From MWCR01 sp041665165 (GTDB taxonomy: Bacteria; Patescibacteriota; Patescibacteriia; 2-12-FULL-60-25), in contig JBAYJJ010000021.1 in the NCBI GenBank assembly GCA_041665165.1, forward strand, positions 1-23,307: 23,307 nt of DNA, in the 5' to 3' direction. Each line of letters starts with the position of its first letter. Within the stretch, counting starts at the first letter, position 1. Below the pieces are notes generated by a model. The model saw only the letters and a program-made list of their open reading frames with translations, did not search any database and was not told where the DNA came from. The position numbers and the translations under genes are program-made. Shown here one piece after another: positions 1-7,533 of the stretch.

Positions 1-98
1 TGGGTGTTTTTCAGCCGTCTCGTATACCAATTTACGATGACAGAGGCGATTACACCGGCAAAAAAAGTGATGATATATCCGAGCGCTTTGAACTCCAT
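1..98 (-). CDS. Small membrane protein, 3' part cut off by window edge
   Basis: The reading frame opens with ATG at 98 and stays open for 32 codons to the window edge. It begins MEFKALGYIITFFAGV and continues through a hydrophobic stretch (about residues 6-24) into the basic sequence YTRRLKN, which looks like one N-terminal membrane helix with a positive cytoplasmic flank. A strong ribosome binding site, AAGGAGG (complement of 105-111), lies 6 bases before the ATG and fixes the start. It sits 61 bases downstream of the peptidase gene on the same strand and may be cotranscribed with it. The family is not recognised and the function cannot be inferred from this fragment. Confidence 0.7.
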   Translation of the reverse strand, partial: MEFKALGYIITFFAGVIASVIVNWYTRRLKNT

Positions 99-159
99 GC
101 CAAACCTCCTTGGGTGATCGACTAGCTCTACTTATCACGGACCTACGTTGCGGTCAAGG

Positions 160-795
160 TCAGAGCCGCTCAAACACAATCATGGCCGGGGGCAGAGCTT
201 TCCTGGACTTGCCGCTGCCTGACTCATAATCCTGAAGCGCGAATTGCAGTTGCTTGCCTGTGAATTGCAGGCTGCGGCCAAAGATTGTACCGGGATCGTT
301 TACCGTAAACACATCTGATTCGCGGTCATAGGCCGTTACAACCAATTCATGATGGAGCGGGCCTGGCCATTTATAATGAGGGTTAGGCAATTTACGCCCG
401 TTTATGGCAGTGATCACGATTTTTCCCGCATAGACCTCGGCCGCGATATCTTTGACCGTGATGTTGTGCTTGATTGTGATGTCATCAAACTTCAAATATC
501 CTTTGATGATCCTCTCGGCCGTGTCCTGGATTGAAGTATCAATAAAATGGCCGTAGTTCCTGAATTCCCAATCTGAGATGCCGACAATCCTATCGCGGCC
601 TTGTTTCAAGTCAATTGAAGTTTGTCCGCGCGCCCAAGCCACAGCCATGATTGAGGCTGCTTCTTCGCAACCCTGGGCCTGTCGAATATCATTCCATTGG
701 CCAGTCGGAGCTTGGGATAAAAAAGGCACATCCTGCGCGCTCGCATAGGATAGAGGGGCAAAGATTGCAATCAGAACCAGAATATATTTATACAT
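160..795 (-). CDS. Exported C39-like cysteine peptidase domain protein
   Basis: This 211-residue protein starts with a signal peptide (MYKYILVLIAIFAPLSYASA, likely cut after A20). The mature part resembles the papain-like C39_2 family: PFLSQAPTGQW, then QGCEEAAS with the presumed nucleophile C43 after a Gln, then HHELVVTAYD with the candidate histidine H149, and VNDPG with D167. That order (Gln/Cys, His, Asp/Asn) is typical of the fold. Without an ABC transporter partner it is more likely a stand-alone surface or secreted enzyme than a bacteriocin-leader protease. The substrate is unknown. Upstream on the minus strand is TGC plus TAATCT, a weak extended -10. The family call is fairly sure; activity is inferred. 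Confidence 0.8.
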   Translation of the reverse strand: MYKYILVLIAIFAPLSYASAQDVPFLSQAPTGQWNDIRQAQGCEEAASIMAVAWARGQTSIDLKQGRDRIVGISDWEFRNYGHFIDTSIQDTAERIIKGYLKFDDITIKHNITVKDIAAEVYAGKIVITAINGRKLPNPHYKWPGPLHHELVVTAYDRESDVFTVNDPGTIFGRSLQFTGKQLQFALQDYESGSGKSRKALPPAMIVFERL

Positions 796-877
796 AGCGG
801 ATTTCCATGCTTTAGATTAGCATAAAATAACATAATTGACGACCCTTTTTAATGCATTAAGGCCTGGGCAGGGGATA

Positions 878-906
878 TTGACACTTTAAGAGATTTCTGC
901 AATATT
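878..906 (+). promoter_or_regulatory. Sigma-70-type promoter for the 931-2426 operon
   Basis: TTGACA at 878-883 is a perfect -35. A 17-base spacer leads to AATATT at 901-906. The AGGAGG ribosome binding site at 920-925 and the ATG at 931 follow, so this transcript has a short conventional leader. Confidence 0.7.
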
Positions 907-930
907 AATGCCTACAACCAGGAGGTAGTC

Positions 931-1371
931 ATGTCCATCGCTCTTCAGATCATCCGTGAATTGCAGGTGCTCGTAGGCAAGGTCAACAGCCTCAATCCCC
1001 AGGCTGAGAGAAAGGGCGGGTACTTCTGCCTTGTCCAACAGCTGACCGCTGAGGCCGTTCCTACACTGGTCGTCAGAGTGGGAGAAGTCAACGAGCTTCA
1101 CGAGCACGACCATTTCGAACGGTGCCAACTGGTGACCAAGCGGCTCAACAATGAGGCGCCGCGCTTCCAGGTCAGCTCATGCCTCCCCGGCATGGACGGC
1201 GCAGTACGAGCAGACAATGATACGGTCGTGGGCTTCTCAGGCTATGATGCTCCGTGGAACGAGCTGATCATGCTCGCTCTGTGCGTCAACATGCATTGGC
1301 TTAAGCTGAGCCGTGCCCTCCAGCTAGCCTGGGACGACGACCATGACAAGCTCAAGGCCCTGCTCGAATAG
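931..1371 (+). CDS. Hypothetical protein, first of two tandem paralogues
   Basis: This 146-residue soluble protein has a perfect AGGAGG five bases before ATG. It is a paralogue of the next gene. Both share ELQxLVxxVNxLNP near the N-terminus, then KGGYFCL, then RVGEV, then VGFxGYxxPWN followed by MLAxCV and a conserved Trp. There is no signal peptide or membrane segment. The conserved GGYFC and GF.GY..PWN blocks look like a folded domain and not low-complexity sequence. The family is not recognised and I assign no function. It is first in a three-gene operon ending in an NTPase of the YjjX/DUF84 type. Confidence 0.75.
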   Translation: MSIALQIIRELQVLVGKVNSLNPQAERKGGYFCLVQQLTAEAVPTLVVRVGEVNELHEHDHFERCQLVTKRLNNEAPRFQVSSCLPGMDGAVRADNDTVVGFSGYDAPWNELIMLALCVNMHWLKLSRALQLAWDDDHDKLKALLE

Positions 1372-1391
1372 AACCTCAGGAGGTATTAAAG

Positions 1392-1883
1392 ATGTTCCTT
1401 GCACGCGAAGCCATGAACGAACTCCAACGGCTGGTTGACAGGGTGAATGCCCTGAACCCTTCGGCCAAGGAAAAAGGCGGATATTTCTGCCTGATGCTGA
1501 AGTCAAATGAGGGCTCCACTCCTGATTTGGTTACCCGAGTCGGCGAAGTCCTGCCCGAATTCAAAAGAAGCAGCTATGAGCGCAGCGTCGTGGCGTGTCG
1601 GACCTTGGAGTGCATCAGGCAAGACTGGCACGACTCAGTCGGACCAGAGACAGCATCTGATACAGGAGCGATTCGCACGCCCTCTGGCGCCATCGTGGGG
1701 TTCGCGGGCTATCGCAGTCCGTGGAACAACGCACTCATGCTTGCGTTCTGCGTTCGCCTGGAATGGATGACCCGCTCAGACGTGGCTCTGCTCACAGGTG
1801 ATGATTCCAGACATCACACTCGCAGATGTCTGGAGCTTTTGCTCGAGCCAGAGCCGCTTGTCTGCGGCCTCATCCCGAGCTGA
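1392..1883 (+). CDS. Hypothetical protein, second of two tandem paralogues
   Basis: This 163-residue soluble protein starts 20 bases after the stop of its paralogue and has AGGAGG at 1378-1383, eight bases before ATG. It keeps the shared blocks: NELQRLVDRVNALNP, KGGYFCL, RVGEV, IVGFAGYRSPWN and a DD-rich C-terminal part. Compared with the first copy it has an insertion of about 15 residues before GAIRTPSG and a longer C-terminal tail. The two copies are well diverged outside the blocks, so the duplication is not recent. Function unknown. Confidence 0.75.
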   Translation: MFLAREAMNELQRLVDRVNALNPSAKEKGGYFCLMLKSNEGSTPDLVTRVGEVLPEFKRSSYERSVVACRTLECIRQDWHDSVGPETASDTGAIRTPSGAIVGFAGYRSPWNNALMLAFCVRLEWMTRSDVALLTGDDSRHHTRRCLELLLEPEPLVCGLIPS

Positions 1884-1904
1884 AGCCTGAATTAGGAGGG
1901 GACC

Positions 1905-2426
1905 ATGAAAATCGCGATTGGTTCAACCAGCCCGCACAAGTATGTCGCGCTCAAGCAGGCGTGTGAAAAGCAGCAGGTGGTTTGTGAAATCATCCAATTT
2001 CGTGTTCCAACCGAAAAGTGGAACCAGCAGCCCGTGGGTTTTGAACAAATCTTGAAGTACGCTAAGGACCGCGCAACTTTGACCGCGAACGCATATCCCC
2101 AAGCTCTTTGCCTTGGCATTGAGAGCGGCCTGATCCGAGCGCAAGACGTGACCATCGACCAGACTGTGATTGCGGCGCTCACACCTACTGGCGATTGGTA
2201 CTTCAGTACCACACCAGGCATCCGTTTTCCTGAACGGCTTGTAGTGGAAACAAAACGCCGCGGATTCAAAACCACGACCGTGGGACAAGTGATTGCCGAA
2301 CAACTACACGGCGACCCGACTGACCCGCTAGCCACGCTCACTAACCAAGCGCTGAACCGGCGCTACATGCTCTTTACCGGCATCTACGTCCTGTTCGCTC
2401 AACTCCGTGCCCTAGGCCTTCTGTAA
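1905..2426 (+). CDS. yjjX: Inosine/xanthosine triphosphatase (YjjX/DUF84 family)
   Basis: This 173-residue protein begins MKIAIGSTSPHKYVALKQA, matching the GSTNPxK start of the DUF84/YjjX NTPase family. It also has GIESGL at 71-76 (the family's G[IL]E[GS]G block), PGIRFPERLV, VGQVIAEQ, and an NRRYMLFTGIYV C-terminal region. Family members hydrolyse non-canonical purine NTPs such as ITP and XTP and so clean the nucleotide pool. AGGAGG at 1894-1899 precedes ATG. It is third in the operon with the two paralogues, and the reading frame ends inside a terminator hairpin. The family call is firm; exact substrate is inferred. Confidence 0.8.
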   Translation: MKIAIGSTSPHKYVALKQACEKQQVVCEIIQFRVPTEKWNQQPVGFEQILKYAKDRATLTANAYPQALCLGIESGLIRAQDVTIDQTVIAALTPTGDWYFSTTPGIRFPERLVVETKRRGFKTTTVGQVIAEQLHGDPTDPLATLTNQALNRRYMLFTGIYVLFAQLRALGLL

Positions 2427-2439
2427 AGAAGGTTTTTTT
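2417..2439 (+). terminator. Intrinsic terminator of the 931-2426 operon
   Basis: CCTTCT (2417-2422), loop GTAA, AGAAGG (2427-2432) form a perfect six-pair stem followed by seven T. The TAA stop of the NTPase gene is in the loop. The T-tract overlaps the stop codon of the converging ABC-F gene. Confidence 0.75.
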
Positions 2440-4237
2440 ATTTCCCCTCAGCTGTCTTCATTTCCATGTTGAATGATTCCAAGCGCTCCTGAGACAATAG
2501 CCAATCAGATTCGCGTACAAGAATCTGCGCATCAATCTCTTTTAGGCGTTTTGATTTTTTGATATCAACGCTTCCGGCATTATCCGCGAAAAACTGGATT
2601 ATTCTTTTTTTCTCGTCGGCCAGCGTGGCGATATCCTGCTCCATGCGCTTGAGCGCGCGCTTTTCTTTCTGTATATCCTGAAAAATATCAACCTTGATGC
2701 GCATATAAGGAATTCTACCTTCAACCACTGGCTTTTGTTCCTCTGGTTCTGAAAAACTCTCGTGCGTTTTCAATTCGTACACGTAAATGTCATAAGGATA
2801 CGGATAGCGGCGGGCAAAACCATCTTTGACTTCCAGGATGGAGGTCGCTACTTGGGAAACGAATGTCCGGCTGTGCGACACGAAGATGATGGTGCCTTCG
2901 TATTCCTGCAAAGCCTCACCCAATGCCTCAACCGTATCAAAATCAAGATGGTTGGTGGGCTCGTCCAAAATCAGCACATCATATTTCCCCAGACAGATGC
3001 CAGCCAAGCATAAACGGGCGCGCTCCCCGCCGGACAGAACGGATATCGGCTTATCCAAATCATCTTTGGAAAACAAAAAATTCCCGGCCATGCGCCAAAT
3101 ATCATCAGGCAAGCTCTCTTTGGCAGTGGTGAACAAGTAATCACTGGCCGTGCCAATGGTGGGCAGCATCAAGGGCACATGCTGGGCATAATAAGCAGCC
3201 CGCAGATTGTGACCCAGCCTGAAAGAACCGCTGATGGGCGCCAGTTGCTTGGCCAAAGTTTTCAAAAGCGTGGATTTGCCCTGGCCATTTTCACCAAGCA
3301 CGGCCAAGTGCTCGCCGCGGTTGATCTCAAAATTTATATCTTTCAAAACAGTCTTTTCAGGATAGCCGACCGCCAAATCCTTGCACTCCAAAGCCATGGC
3401 TTTTTTCTGGGGCAAAACAGGAATCTTGAAATTAACGGTCCGCAAAGAATGCGCGATCTCAATAGTCTTGAGCTTGCCCAGCTGTTTGAGCTTGGACTGG
3501 GCTTGCGAGGCTTTGGAGGCCTTGGCCCTAAAGCGATCCACGAATTCCTTAAGATGCCTCTGCTGGGTCTGGATTTTTTTATTGTAGCGGCGTGCTTCTT
3601 CCAAGCGCGCTTCCTTGTATTCAAAATAATCTTCAATGTTGCCCGGATACAAAGTCAGCTTCTCATGTTCCAGTTCAAGCGTATGCGTACACACGTTTTT
3701 CAAAAATTCGCGGTCATGCGAAACAAGCAAAAGTGCGCCGCGGAAATTGCGCAAGACTTCCTCGAGTAACAAGACTGTCTGCAGATCCAAATAATTGGTC
3801 GGTTCGTCCAAGAGCAAGAGATTAGGCTCGCGCACCAGGATACCGGCCAAACGTGCACGCATCTGATATCCGCCTGACAGGCTTGAAAACGGTTTTTCCA
3901 AAAGATCATTCTTAATCTCAAACGAACCGGCTGCTTTAGCGCATTCCCATGGTTCGCGCCCAGAAACGCGAATAAGATATCCAAGCACTGTCTCGTCTGG
4001 CAAGAATTCTTCGTTCTGTTCCAAATAGCCGAGCTTGGTGATCGGGTGGATGGATACGAGGCCGCCATCCAAGGTCTCTTGCCCTAAAATGATGCGCAAC
4101 AGCGTGGTTTTGCCTGTGCCATTGGCGCCGATTAAGCCGATGCGCTGACCCTCGGCAATAGAAAGCGTAGCCTCGTCAAAAAGCTTTCGCGGCCCGAAAG
4201 ATTTGGTGATTCCTTGTAACTGTAATACAATTGACAT
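2438..4237 (-). CDS. ABC-F family ribosome-associated ATPase
   Basis: This 599-residue soluble protein has two ATP-binding cassettes and no membrane segments. Cassette 1 has Walker A GANGTGKT (37-44), signature LSGGY (120-124) and Walker B LLLLDEPTN (140-148). Cassette 2 has GENGQGKS (315-322), LSGGE (401-405) and ILDEPTNHLD (423-432). Between them lies the charged helical linker (about 205-265) that defines ABC-F proteins and reaches the ribosomal P site in studied members. A coiled-coil C-terminal tail (about 520-599) is of the Uup type. The likely role is relieving stalled or paused ribosomes. The promoter places the transcript start at the ATG, so the mRNA is probably leaderless. The subfamily (Uup, YheS, YdiF-like) is not resolved. 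Confidence 0.93.
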   Translation of the reverse strand: MSIVLQLQGITKSFGPRKLFDEATLSIAEGQRIGLIGANGTGKTTLLRIILGQETLDGGLVSIHPITKLGYLEQNEEFLPDETVLGYLIRVSGREPWECAKAAGSFEIKNDLLEKPFSSLSGGYQMRARLAGILVREPNLLLLDEPTNYLDLQTVLLLEEVLRNFRGALLLVSHDREFLKNVCTHTLELEHEKLTLYPGNIEDYFEYKEARLEEARRYNKKIQTQQRHLKEFVDRFRAKASKASQAQSKLKQLGKLKTIEIAHSLRTVNFKIPVLPQKKAMALECKDLAVGYPEKTVLKDINFEINRGEHLAVLGENGQGKSTLLKTLAKQLAPISGSFRLGHNLRAAYYAQHVPLMLPTIGTASDYLFTTAKESLPDDIWRMAGNFLFSKDDLDKPISVLSGGERARLCLAGICLGKYDVLILDEPTNHLDFDTVEALGEALQEYEGTIIFVSHSRTFVSQVATSILEVKDGFARRYPYPYDIYVYELKTHESFSEPEEQKPVVEGRIPYMRIKVDIFQDIQKEKRALKRMEQDIATLADEKKRIIQFFADNAGSVDIKKSKRLKEIDAQILVRESDWLLSQERLESFNMEMKTAEGK

Positions 4238-4245
4238 TAAACACG

Positions 4246-4274
4246 ATTATCGCATAAAAACGCTTAATTATCAA
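4246..4274 (-). promoter_or_regulatory. Promoter of the ABC-F gene, extended -10, leaderless
   Basis: On the minus strand TTGATA (4274-4269), a 17-base spacer, then GATAAT (4251-4246) preceded by TGC make a strong extended -10 promoter. Only 8 bases separate the -10 from ATG at 4237. A plus-strand TTGACA (4231-4236) followed by CATAAA (4253-4258) overlaps it and could drive the divergent gene at 4283. Confidence 0.7.
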
Positions 4275-4282
4275 TACTTACT

Positions 4283-4723
4283 ATGCTTAAACTCCAATGG
4301 TCAAAAGTTGCGCTCTCAGCACTCATCTTCATGGTCATCGCTTCCATCATCAGACAAATTGAAGCTTTGCTCACCATGAACTATTACACCCTGCCTGAAT
4401 ACTTCAGCGTATGGAGCAAAAGCATGATGCCCACGGCCGGGCCGCCGCCAGCGAGTTTCATGATCATGTCTTTAGCTTTTGCGTTTGTGACCGGCTTTGT
4501 CCTGGCCGCTTTCTATAATTTCATCAAAGATGGCATTCCTGGCGGATACATAAAAAAAGTCACGTGGTTTACTTTGATCATCTTTGTCTTGGCTTTTGTG
4601 ATGTTCGCTTTGCCGCTTTTCCTCATGATTAATCTGCCAATCGGCCTGCAAATCACTTGGCTCATCAGCACGTTCATTATCTTCTTCTTGAACTCATTGG
4701 TGTTCGCGAAACTGATAAAGTGA
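4283..4723 (+). CDS. Hypothetical four-helix membrane protein
   Basis: This 146-residue protein has four predicted membrane segments at about 8-25, 57-80, 93-115 and 122-143. The loop between the first two is rich in aromatic residues (NYYTLPEYFSVW), and TAGPPPASF precedes the second helix. The family is not recognised and no catalytic motif is visible. It is divergent from the ABC-F gene, with overlapping promoters, and convergent with the 3D-domain gene. No Shine-Dalgarno sequence precedes ATG. Confidence 0.7.
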   Translation: MLKLQWSKVALSALIFMVIASIIRQIEALLTMNYYTLPEYFSVWSKSMMPTAGPPPASFMIMSLAFAFVTGFVLAAFYNFIKDGIPGGYIKKVTWFTLIIFVLAFVMFALPLFLMINLPIGLQITWLISTFIIFFLNSLVFAKLIK

Positions 4724-4786
4724 CAACTCAAAACTTACAACTTACAAGAGTGACCTAGCTACTCTTGTAAGTTGCCAGTTGTTAGT
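4723..4786. repeat. Palindromic repeat family D, copy 1 (empty site)
   Basis: AACTTACAAGAGT (4739-4751) and ACTCTTGTAAGTT (4761-4773) form a perfect 13-pair inverted repeat around a 9-base loop. Outer arms ACAACT (4723-4728) and AGTTGT (4777-4782) extend it. It fills the gap between two convergent stop codons, so it may end transcription from both sides, although there is no T-tract. A second copy lies at 10713-10840. Confidence 0.75.
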
Positions 4787-5277
4787 TATTTGTAAACTTC
4801 AATCACGAGCGGGCGTTTGCCGAATTCCACGGCATCATCGCGTTCGGGCATCCATAAATCGATTCTCCCCGGGCCATAGCGCGAATTCATGCGATCGCGG
4901 ACCACGAATACTTTTTGGTCGCCGAAAAGTTCTGGGATTTTTATGATTGAATTAATGGGCAAAAAATTGGCAGCCACAGTATCAACCGTGCCGCTGGCCG
5001 AGTAGTGCGCGCAAACATTAAAACCATTGGCCGTTAAGCAAGGGGAGTCATCCGTTTGTGCAGCCTCGCTGGAATAGGCCGTGGCCACAACTTTCATCTT
5101 GGCTAACAGCTGGTAATCAGGCTCTGACTTGGGCTGCTCAGGCTGCCTATCCCAAAGGCGCACAGATAGCACAAAGATAGTGCCTAAAATATCAAAAGCC
5201 AGCACAGCGAATAAAACCAATAAGCCGGCTCCGACTAAATATCTCTTCATCCCGCTTTCCTTAGCCACCCTCTTCAT
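4786..5277 (-). CDS. Membrane-anchored 3D-domain protein (RlpA/MltA-like barrel)
   Basis: This 163-residue protein has one N-terminal membrane helix (YLVGAGLLVLFAVLAFDILG) and a C-terminal 3D domain: VVATAYSSEAAQTDDSPCLTANG near its start, DTVAANFLPINSIIKIP, and FVVRDRMNSRYGPGRIDLWM with the characteristic Asp residues. The 3D domain is the double-psi barrel found in lytic transglycosylases and resuscitation/cell-wall proteins, so a peptidoglycan role outside the membrane is likely. An ATG also exists at 5283, but TGCCATAAT (5292-5284) is an extended -10 directly before it and predicts a transcript starting at the ATG at 5277. A third option is the ATG at 5250, preceded by AAGGAA. Confidence 0.8.
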   Translation of the reverse strand: MKRVAKESGMKRYLVGAGLLVLFAVLAFDILGTIFVLSVRLWDRQPEQPKSEPDYQLLAKMKVVATAYSSEAAQTDDSPCLTANGFNVCAHYSASGTVDTVAANFLPINSIIKIPELFGDQKVFVVRDRMNSRYGPGRIDLWMPERDDAVEFGKRPLVIEVYK

Positions 5278-5283
5278 GTCCAT

Positions 5284-5292
5284 ATTATGGCA
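5284..5292 (-). promoter_or_regulatory. Extended -10 promoter of the 3D-domain gene
   Basis: TGC plus CATAAT on the minus strand, six bases before ATG at 5277. A transcript starting seven bases downstream would begin at that ATG. Confidence 0.5.
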
Positions 5293-5351
5293 AACTTACA
5301 GGCTGTCCGGAAGTGTACGCACAGCAGAGATTGACTGAATTGCAATAAAAT

Positions 5352-6491
5352 ATGATGATATATGCCATGGCTATCAATTCGCTCGTCTTTACTATCCTAG
5401 GCCTGACGATTGCAGTCAGCATCCTATTCTTTACCAACCAGTTTGTATTCCTGTCTTTGGCCGAGCTTTTTCAGCTCCATGACATTGCAAGCAAATACGT
5501 CTTGGGTATTGCCCTCTGTTTGCTTACTTTGAGCTTTTTCCTATCCTCGGTCTTGGCTTACAAATACGAAAATTGGCTGACCAAAGGCTATTACTTTTTC
5601 TCAGGCCTGTGGTTGGGGGTTTTGACGAATCTTGTAGTTGGTTTTGCTTTTGCCTGGGGAGCTGCAGAATTTTTCGAATACGTGGGCTGGGAGACTCCTA
5701 AATTTTTGTTTGGCGCTTTAGGCCTGATGTTCGCGATCGCTTATTCGGCTTATGGCATATGGAACGCTTACAGACCAATAGTCAAATATCTGAGTGTAAA
5801 AATAAAAGATCTTCCGCAGGAATGGAAAGGCCAGACAATCGTGCAGATCTCTGATGTGCATCTTGGCAATATCCTTGGCTATGATTTTTTATGCGACATA
5901 GTCCAAAAGATCAACAAGCTCCGGCCAAAGGCTGTTTTCATCACCGGCGACTTATTTGACGGCATGGATTTTAATTTGGATGTTTCCATCAAGCCCTTGG
6001 ATAAAATTTTAGCGCCAAGCGGTACGTTCTACATAACAGGCAATCATGAAACATATTTGGGTGTGCAAAGGACTTTTAACATAATCAAAAACACAAAAAC
6101 CCGCATCCTTGACGATATGATGGCGGTTGAAGACGGATTGCAGATAGTCGGCATCAGTTATCCGGAGAGAGGAAAGAAAAAAGATTTGCACAAAGCAATC
6201 TCTGGCATCCAAGATTATGACTCGACCAAACCGACAATACTTTTATTCCATGATCCCGTACAAATTTCCAAAGTCAAACAAATCGGCGTCAATCTCATGC
6301 TGGCCGGACACACGCACAAAGGCCAATTATTCCCCTTGGGCTGGATCACGAAAATCCTATACAAAGGCTATGATTATGGCTTGAAACAAGAAGGGGATTT
6401 CTCCATCTTCACTTCTTGCGGCGTGGGCTCTTGGGGCCCCACCATGCGCACGGGCAACCGCCCGGAGATCGTGGCTATTACATTAAATTAA
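5352..6491 (+). CDS. Membrane metallophosphoesterase (calcineurin-like, YkuE/YaeI type)
   Basis: This 379-residue protein has four N-terminal membrane helices (about 10-36, 48-70, 80-104, 117-138) and a calcineurin-like phosphoesterase domain from about 160. Metal-binding motifs appear in order: ISDVHLG (D168, H170), TGDLFDG (D200), GNHE (230-233), a His near LLFHD, and LAGHTHKGQLFP. This is the complete set for a two-metal enzyme. Relatives remove phosphate groups from phospholipid or lipid A precursors, but no specific substrate can be named here. The start is uncertain: ATGs occur at 5352, 5355 and 5367. TTGACT (5331-5336), 17 bases, GATGAT (5354-5359) would favour a leaderless start at 5367. 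Confidence 0.85.
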   Translation: MMIYAMAINSLVFTILGLTIAVSILFFTNQFVFLSLAELFQLHDIASKYVLGIALCLLTLSFFLSSVLAYKYENWLTKGYYFFSGLWLGVLTNLVVGFAFAWGAAEFFEYVGWETPKFLFGALGLMFAIAYSAYGIWNAYRPIVKYLSVKIKDLPQEWKGQTIVQISDVHLGNILGYDFLCDIVQKINKLRPKAVFITGDLFDGMDFNLDVSIKPLDKILAPSGTFYITGNHETYLGVQRTFNIIKNTKTRILDDMMAVEDGLQIVGISYPERGKKKDLHKAISGIQDYDSTKPTILLFHDPVQISKVKQIGVNLMLAGHTHKGQLFPLGWITKILYKGYDYGLKQEGDFSIFTSCGVGSWGPTMRTGNRPEIVAITLN

Positions 6492-6534
6492 GAAGCTGCT
6501 GCCAATCTCATTAAAATCCGCTTTTTAAAAAAAT

Positions 6535-7251
6535 ATGAACGAAGAAGATGAGATCCTATCGAACACAGCCATTGAATTCATCAAAAAAGAAAAACGGAAG
6601 TTGATCGAAAAATTCGCGAATGACAAGCAATATCCATCAGTCAACAATCCAGTCTCGGCCTTTATGGCAGGTTCACCAGGGGCAGGAAAAACTGAATTTT
6701 CTAAGCGCCTCATTAACGATTACTTGAGTAAAGACGGGATTAATGGCGTTGTCAGAATTGACCCGGATGATATCCGACTCCTGCTCCCGGGATATACAGG
6801 AAAAAATTCCTCAGTTTTTCAAAGAGCCGCCACAATCGGAGTTGAAAAGTTAGTTGACTATTCAATGGTTAAAAATAAAAATTTCGTATTAGACGGCACA
6901 TTGTTTAATTTCGACGTAGCATGCAAGAATATAGATCGATCACTTAAACACAAAAGAATAGTGCTGATCGTATACGTTTACCAAGATCCAATTGTCGCAT
7001 GGGGATTTACACAAAAGAGAGAGGCGCTGGAAAAACGCAACATACCAAAAGACGCATTTATCGAACAGTTCCTCTCCGCTAAAAACACGGTCAATAGGCT
7101 AAAAGAGAAGTACGGCGACCAGACCCAAATTTGGCTCATTGAAAAAAATTTCGAGCAAAACATGGAGCGTTTACATCTAAACATAGACAAAATTGACAAT
7201 TACCTTAAATTCCCTTATTCTAAGAAAGAAGACTTAGAAACATTGATATGA
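6535..7251 (+). CDS. Zeta-toxin-like P-loop kinase
   Basis: This 238-residue protein has Walker A GSPGAGKT (46-53), then RIDPDDIRLLLPGY (74-87), matching the zeta toxin pattern where an Asp and Arg act on UDP-N-acetylglucosamine, then FVLDGTLF (117-124). Zeta toxins phosphorylate UDP-GlcNAc and block cell-wall synthesis; related chromosomal kinases act on other small molecules. The stop overlaps the start of the next gene by ATGA, so the two are translationally coupled. The pair is richer in A and T than its neighbours, with many AAA Lys codons, which hints at transfer. Family call is good; toxin activity is inferred. Confidence 0.82.
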   Translation: MNEEDEILSNTAIEFIKKEKRKLIEKFANDKQYPSVNNPVSAFMAGSPGAGKTEFSKRLINDYLSKDGINGVVRIDPDDIRLLLPGYTGKNSSVFQRAATIGVEKLVDYSMVKNKNFVLDGTLFNFDVACKNIDRSLKHKRIVLIVYVYQDPIVAWGFTQKREALEKRNIPKDAFIEQFLSAKNTVNRLKEKYGDQTQIWLIEKNFEQNMERLHLNIDKIDNYLKFPYSKKEDLETLI

Positions 7252-7445
7252 AGCTACGAATAACTAGAAACGAAAAAATCGAAGAAAATCCATTTTATGA
7301 GTTCGTGGTAAATACCAGCTCTGGCGAGAAAAAAAGGATCCTTAAAACAATCATAAAAAAATCAAACGAAGACCAACGGAAGCTGGTTGAACGATACGAG
7401 AAGACGCCACCAAGCGACAACTCATTGCGATATTGCAACGCCTAA
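7248..7445 (+). CDS. Small partner of the zeta-like kinase, candidate antitoxin
   Basis: This 65-residue charged protein begins MKLRITRNEKIEENPFYEFV and has a helical basic middle (EKKRILKTIIKKSNEDQRKL). Its ATG lies inside the kinase's stop region (ATGA overlap), so it is read from the same message. A strong terminator follows three bases after its stop. Its size and position suggest a cognate antitoxin or regulator, but it shows no resemblance I can see to the epsilon antitoxin, and the order (kinase first) is the reverse of epsilon-zeta. Function is inference from context. Confidence 0.65.
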   Translation: MKLRITRNEKIEENPFYEFVVNTSSGEKKRILKTIIKKSNEDQRKLVERYEKTPPSDNSLRYCNA

Positions 7446-7447
7446 AG

Positions 7448-7478
7448 AAAAAGAGACCCTGCGCTGGTCTCTTTTTTT
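7448..7478 (+). terminator. Intrinsic terminator of the zeta-kinase operon
   Basis: AAAAAGAGACC (7448-7458) and GGTCTCTTTTT (7466-7476) pair perfectly around loop CTGCGCT, ending in a run of T. The flanking A and T runs make it usable from both strands. Confidence 0.8.
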
Positions 7479-7492
7479 ATTGTTGATGGGTA

Positions 7493-7501
7493 TGCTATAA
7501 T
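7493..7501 (+). promoter_or_regulatory. Extended -10 promoter of the bactofilin-like gene
   Basis: TGC plus consensus TATAAT (7496-7501). No good -35 lies upstream, only the T-run of the preceding terminator. The leader to ATG 7534 is about 25 bases of mostly T and has no Shine-Dalgarno sequence. Confidence 0.65.
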
Positions 7502-7533
7502 ATTTACGCACTTTAATTTTTTTCTATTTTTTT

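Noticed and set aside
3179..3769. A long plus-strand reading frame (196 residues) opposite the ABC-F gene
   Set aside because: It is antisense to a well-conserved ATPase, has no ribosome binding site and no recognisable domain, so it is a shadow frame.
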